Assembly (NCBI GenBank): GCA_025360875.1
Contig: JANYBI010000153.1
Span: forward strand, 1-9,834
Direction: 5' to 3'
Source of the DNA: Lentisphaerota bacterium
Lineage (GTDB): Bacteria; Verrucomicrobiota; Lentisphaeria; Victivallales; GWF2-50-93
DNA: 9,834 nt
In this document: positions 9,301 through 9,834 of the stretch, one piece after another
How the letters are laid out: every line of letters starts with the position of its first letter
How positions within the stretch are numbered: position 1 is the stretch's first letter
The notes under the pieces: model-generated
What the model was told of the DNA's origin: nothing
The model's database searches: none
The model's input: only the letters and a program-made list of their open reading frames with translations
Position numbers and translations under genes: made by a program

Positions 9301-9413
9301 TGGTTTTTTGCAGGTTCTTCGTTGAGCAGATTGTCAATATCATCTCCGGCGGCAAACACAGGAAGGTAGAGATTGCATAGCAGGATAAGTGACAGGAAAA
9401 GTCTAGGTTTCAT
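3303..9413 (-). CDS. Giant secreted multidomain glycoside-hydrolase-like protein with beta-propeller and discoidin-like domain
   Basis: The 2036-residue product is exported: residues 1-21 form a signal peptide (basic MKPR, hydrophobic LFLSLILL, cleavage near VFA-AG). Domains seen: N-terminal beta-rich modules (about 45-360); a TIM-barrel hydrolase-like module (365-720); an alpha/beta domain (722-870) with VKVLLIGRQGQ and AFQKRGGKVI, like the trimerisation domain of GH42 beta-galactosidases; a closing beta domain (875-955); an Ig-like domain (957-1047); a second, unassigned alpha/beta domain (1060-1250); an Ala/Thr/Pro-rich hinge (1252-1268); a beta-propeller with SPDG-type blade motifs (1285-1690); a beta-sandwich (1735-1835); an acidic linker (1845-1888); and a discoidin (F5/8 C)-like domain (1890-2036) ending GLTEVEAYK. 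SMDGGGF-like segments around 672-690 (FQAFARGMDGGGF) match the last barrel strands of GH42-type enzymes. There is no sortase, PEP-CTERM or transmembrane anchor. AAGGGA lies 7 bases before the ATG. Glycan binding or breakdown outside the cytoplasm is inferred; the exact substrate is unknown. Domain names come from reading, not a profile search. Confidence 0.85.
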   Translation of the reverse strand: MKPRLFLSLILLCNLYLPVFAAGDDIDNLLNEEPAKNQGGGALGETGQTVTFRLVKASDPAKSIDDQLYWRTVPGLISAETFPPRFRLGGADVIAPAFKDKTEGVEVEMEYPTQNKAPMAEGSGKLTPGDIPLTMRDGTARSQHPAIKIEGSEVRILCAPVKLEAVDASGRPIPTQMTVNFNNQSLLRKEGKFCPLVLWLPVGVNYDSSLGSFQLKPDGSIVAVGNLPADVTQTKEGFRLTVKASASEGTAADSKVAPAPGKLFLAANRRRSVFAQSESPVFYVFMPKGFAGGEAKLTAAPAAGGDAFSLGTLALPAVKDARFDSRFFIVHMPDLPTGAYRLTLTVSGATCEPLPFRTVSLYKRSPFFVHTMSGCTEPWPDDDAGLKTLHEAGIEMVTSTGHHSMMDTLMPVIDPKVAAEHPELPQELALKRQFNDQLLERILVNGITTIDLTPIRGTGMYLETLSYHHSYKPSVDRMIKHMQIYAQQTADYPSFGGVNYSWFPALFGYAEGGVPTDAHVGDRNRVLNETVAKAGFATPTKEQMEQYKRDKLSTYPQKRDAALAIMRAAVAQRDATFKFGFGAHNKLYNDAVREVRPDLTCTLFENAGHDAEGKPAKHLFGDMAAACYESYSDYGDWPMSSAFTTDWIKGTAPGMPVWLTVCWGMTTESNNKSLFQAFARGMDGGGFPMQASNGNAELARRGKAMRVLQSYGALTEHAKPDNRFAILTTQAEQTFQGRSYYDVHALYYHMTRLGCAPVVISDDTIIAAGSIPESVKVLLIGRQGQPLEPKLSDAIAAFQKRGGKVITAATCDIKIPGAIEVAVPIKNIWEYSGFTQTIHAEMWREFLEKWRKPLAEALAKTGVPALATTDPEQAIVLTMDTPTVRYLMVIADKKETSSSFFESIDNLPISVADTGWQVRDLVKQKDLKAESKDGRTQFNVDLITEPATLIALYKAPPAKVCAKIATAPRAGEEIVFTADVTDNAGKSMGPVPVRLKLSDAAGAERMQVFAGAGDLEHYMVPRLERTGTWKLEAQELLTGLSVTLDAAVQPGTAAATVDDGDVHVVDERLLQLFTKRTGELLIIVEPGQEKLLSLAQDMEKKLAAAGATVRIWQVKPEEFDTIPVRWYPRTADTQRLKLVDEGKLIGYRGNMVPYIDKKARAHVPERGGYTEIEPLWMVGKDCIIFSGGQLCESLRAVSAWVNTPNVPGHGQGRILVALSPFNADRDALAILANDPDGMRKAADRVIAAYSKRATPVAATSTAAAKPPAKWELQSDKTAQQPLVCDYIGFTPLRRIERLMATADGKAVVMINGKKDTIAFVDPAGKVTATAAPEGGVREYDRIDNQGNLWHYLRNPLESNEAWHFATAHSVPVKCIAPDGTLVREFEALRGKTDTLPCEWYFEGSLPISPDGKGAALGRKNGLLFGKFGELEWKRYDDLPFVQLEYEVRTGRFPVAVTYSPDSTCVFFTMDCRPRMGGMGVPQPRPTGSESVLLDLTTGQKLWRLRDEDPVAATYSSGAGFVAIAEKGAVTAFTDLMGKAFLVSREGKILFSQDAGSKPVGNEGVKTPKGGIGVCISNDGQVAAFAFTRKLLLVKGVTAKEIDLPGICSLSMSPDGTLTVVGLNDGSMKAFKPDGSSAWNREPDGVNPYVAILANHQTLVAISTGELVTLDANGKELRRVNVAEIADREKHVPAKSANFQALLKPREYYGPGTLDTAKKMLKAERVAAWQPPAGNGTKLYEFTFFPVTTPIDLKAAPSVKDCFVHVVYRRPVENKTLQVITKGKDGEETFTLDLPTPEYREVDIPIRGPNASVTIKTDGPAEFAEVSIWKIEWPGANRAYVKQPGAGLTDAGAGIIGEEENKGKGGDDLDGQAAEDMLDGNEKASAGAMKECNLWIFNTDPDQVSGCWIKPRLSPLEAVDGKRFGNGKKLAWALGDSRYAPYRGAWVTINFGQPAEFTLVATYDFANKQSAAGLNLNVFSGFDEKDSASGKTVAAKIGSDQFWNLFPLPKGTKIQILGAQTYTDSGTCGLTEVEAYK
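3306..3746 (-). other. Discoidin (F5/8 type C)-like C-terminal domain (residues 1890-2036)
   Basis: The order LSPLEAVDGKRF, AWVTINFGQPAEFTLVATYDF, then LNLNVFSG, and a final CGLTEVEAY strand is the usual pattern of this jelly-roll fold, often carbohydrate-binding in secreted bacterial enzymes. C1891, C1906 and C2027 could form a disulfide near the two ends of the domain. Confidence 0.55.
4344..5561 (-). other. Beta-propeller domain (residues about 1285-1690)
   Basis: About seven to eight repeats of roughly 40-60 residues are visible, each with a small-residue strand followed by a D-G turn. Examples are LMATADGKAVVMI, LPISPDGKGAALG, AVTYSPDSTCVFF, GFVAIAEKGAVTAF, VCISNDGQVAAFAF, LSMSPDGTLTVVG and TLVAISTGELVTLDANGK. 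The pattern is that of WD40/PQQ-type propellers. The W-D dipeptide and the PQQ-enzyme ligands are absent, so it is more likely a binding or scaffold module than a quinoprotein. Confidence 0.6.
7254..8321 (-). other. TIM-barrel hydrolase-like domain (residues about 365-720)
   Basis: The stretch alternates beta-strands and helices. FFVHTMSG begins strand 1, GIEMVTST strand 2, GITTIDLTP strand 3, SFGGVNYSW strand 4, FKFGFGAH strand 5, LTCTLFENAG strand 6, VWLTVCWGMTTES strand 7 and GMDGGGFPMQ strand 8. Spacing and the FQAFARGMDGGGF segment are like GH42/GH-A enzymes. Acid candidates are E605, E629 and E668. No N-E pair is present after strand 4. Strand numbering is my own reading. Confidence 0.55.
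9351..9413 (-). other. Signal peptide of the giant protein
   Basis: The first 21 residues have a short basic n-region (K2, R4), a hydrophobic core rich in Leu, and a small-residue V-F-A cleavage site followed by A-G-D-D. The single cysteine (C13) is inside the core and is not followed by a lipobox, so a Sec/SPI substrate rather than a lipoprotein is expected. Confidence 0.85.
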
Positions 9414-9420
9414 AGTTGTT

Positions 9421-9426
9421 TCCCTT
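9421..9426 (-). promoter_or_regulatory. Ribosome binding site of the giant gene
   Basis: Read on the minus strand, AAGGGA lies 7 bases before the ATG at 9411-9413. It is a moderate rather than perfect Shine-Dalgarno match and supports the start that gives the signal peptide. Confidence 0.5.
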
Positions 9427-9435
9427 TATATAAGG

Positions 9436-9456
9436 AGTGATATGATTTTGATCACT
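9436..9456. promoter_or_regulatory. Operator-like inverted repeat over the -10 box
   Basis: AGTGAT (9436-9441) and ATCACT (9451-9456) are perfect inverted copies 9 bases apart. Beyond them TATATA (9427-9432) and ATATA (9457-9461) extend the symmetry after a 3-base interruption. The right arm overlaps the -10 box, and the left arm lies just past the predicted transcription start. That position suits a repressor site; a 5'-leader hairpin is the alternative. No regulator gene is in the window. Confidence 0.4.
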
Positions 9457-9482
9457 ATATAGGTGACCAGAACATAAATCAA
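9454..9482 (-). promoter_or_regulatory. Sigma70-type promoter of the giant gene
   Basis: On the minus strand a -35 box TTGATT (9477-9482) is separated by exactly 17 bases from a -10 box TATAGT (9454-9459, five of six to consensus). The expected transcription start is near 9447, giving a leader of about 35 bases. The surrounding DNA is clearly A+T-rich compared with the gene. A second TATA-like stretch, TATAAAG at 9424-9430, is too close to the start codon to be preferred. Confidence 0.6.
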
Positions 9483-9549
9483 TAGCTTAGTCTAAAATCC
9501 ATTTGAAGAAAGTAGATTGATAAAAATAAGGGGAAAATGCCAGAGATTT

Positions 9550-9597
9550 AACCGCGGAGAACGCTGAGAATGCGCGGAGAACGCGAAGAAAGCAAAG
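9550..9597. repeat. Degenerate tandem repeat, 9-base unit AACGCGGAG
   Basis: Five consecutive units can be read: AACCGCGGAG, AACGCTGAG, AATGCGCGGAG, AACGCGAAG and AAAGCAAAG. The first has one and the third two extra bases, and the copies decay towards the LRR gene. It lies between the LRR stop codon and the promoter of the giant gene and overlaps no coding frame. Similar GCGGAGAACGC-type intergenic arrays are known to me from PVC-group genomes, by recollection. Function unknown. Confidence 0.7.
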
Positions 9598-9616
9598 CAT
9601 GACTCCGGTAGATACT

Positions 9617-9834
9617 TTATTTCACATCCGGGTTCCACAACTTCGTTGGACAATCGGCAAAGGTGGGTCCCCAGCCCGTCGTCCCCGGCAAGTAATAAAC
9701 GGTTACTTGTCGGGAACCGTTAAACAAAAAGGATCCAAAACTGGGGGCGTTGCCATGGAAATAGACTCCGGTTAAACTGCTACAGTCACGGAACGCTTCG
9801 CTTCCAATAGTGGTGACGCTGTTGCCTATTGTGA
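9617..9834 (-). CDS. BspA-type leucine-rich-repeat protein, C-terminal part (cut by window edge)
   Basis: The frame runs from the right edge to a TAA read at 9619-9617 and gives the last 71 residues. They begin with an LRR_5/BspA repeat (TIGNSVTTIGSEAFRDCSSL, followed by TGVYFHGNAP) and pass into a tail with TVYYLPGTTGWG and LWNP. In this family each repeat of about 23 residues has the x-I-G-x-x-A-F-x-x-C-x-x-L pattern, seen here as IGSEAFRDCSSL. Such proteins are generally surface-exposed or secreted and thought to mediate binding. The tail is a common C-terminus of Lentisphaerota/Verrucomicrobiota LRR proteins, as far as I recall, and is the best taxonomic clue in the window. The start, signal peptide and full length lie outside. 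It is on the same strand as the giant gene, but the 203-base gap with its own promoter suggests separate transcription. Confidence 0.85.
   Translation of the reverse strand, partial: TIGNSVTTIGSEAFRDCSSLTGVYFHGNAPSFGSFLFNGSRQVTVYYLPGTTGWGPTFADCPTKLWNPDVK

Larger units (their letters stand above)
9414..9616. other. Intergenic region, content summary
   Basis: This 203-base gap holds the ribosome binding site, the operator-like dyad and the promoter of the giant gene (9421-9482), an A+T-rich spacer (about 9483-9540), and the 9-base repeat array (9550-9597). I see no clear terminator for the LRR gene and no small gene here. Confidence 0.6.

Noticed and set aside
3303..9413. Frameshift or fusion of two adjacent genes by sequencing error
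   Set aside because: Domain reading is continuous in one frame and no internal ribosome binding site or signal peptide is evident at the domain junctions.
9550..9597. CRISPR array
   Set aside because: The units are 9 bases and directly adjacent, with no spacers.

Overview
The window looks like part of a chromosome from a PVC-group bacterium, most likely Lentisphaerota (Victivallales-like) or Verrucomicrobiota. Three things suggest this. The last 218 bases encode, on the minus strand, the C-terminus of a BspA-type leucine-rich-repeat protein with a Y-L-P-G-T-T-G-W tail, which I recall from many proteins of these phyla. The intergenic DNA carries degenerate 9-base CGCGGAG repeats. The large proteins are polysaccharide-related. 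The assignment rests on recollection of family features, not on a search.

Layout. Positions 1-53 may hold the last codons of an upstream plus-strand gene (weak call). They are followed by an imperfect hairpin at 56-102. A GT4-type glycosyltransferase (139-1293, TTG start with a good ribosome binding site) and a heparinase II/III-type polysaccharide lyase (1296-3299) follow, separated by 2 bases and almost surely co-transcribed. Neither has a signal peptide. This pairing is typical of the distal part of a surface-polysaccharide (capsule or exopolysaccharide) gene cluster.

Convergent to them, with only 3 bases between stop codons, is a single 6.1-kb minus-strand gene (3303-9413). It encodes a secreted 2036-residue protein with an unusual multidomain build: signal peptide, N-terminal beta domains, a TIM-barrel glycoside-hydrolase-like module with a trimerisation-type alpha/beta domain (GH42-like layout), an Ig-like domain, a second alpha/beta domain, a beta-propeller of about 7-8 blades, a beta-sandwich, an acidic linker and a C-terminal discoidin-like domain. 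It probably acts on or binds extracellular glycans, but its substrate and activity cannot be read from the sequence.

Upstream of this gene (9414-9616) is a well-formed sigma70-type promoter on the minus strand, whose -10 box lies inside an inverted repeat that could be an operator, followed by the 9-base tandem repeat array. The end of the LRR gene (9617-9834, cut by the window edge) closes the window. I see no tRNA, rRNA, CRISPR array, transposase or integrase.

The most unusual item is the giant hydrolase/propeller/discoidin fusion. The second is the cytoplasmic-looking lyase coupled to a glycosyltransferase.
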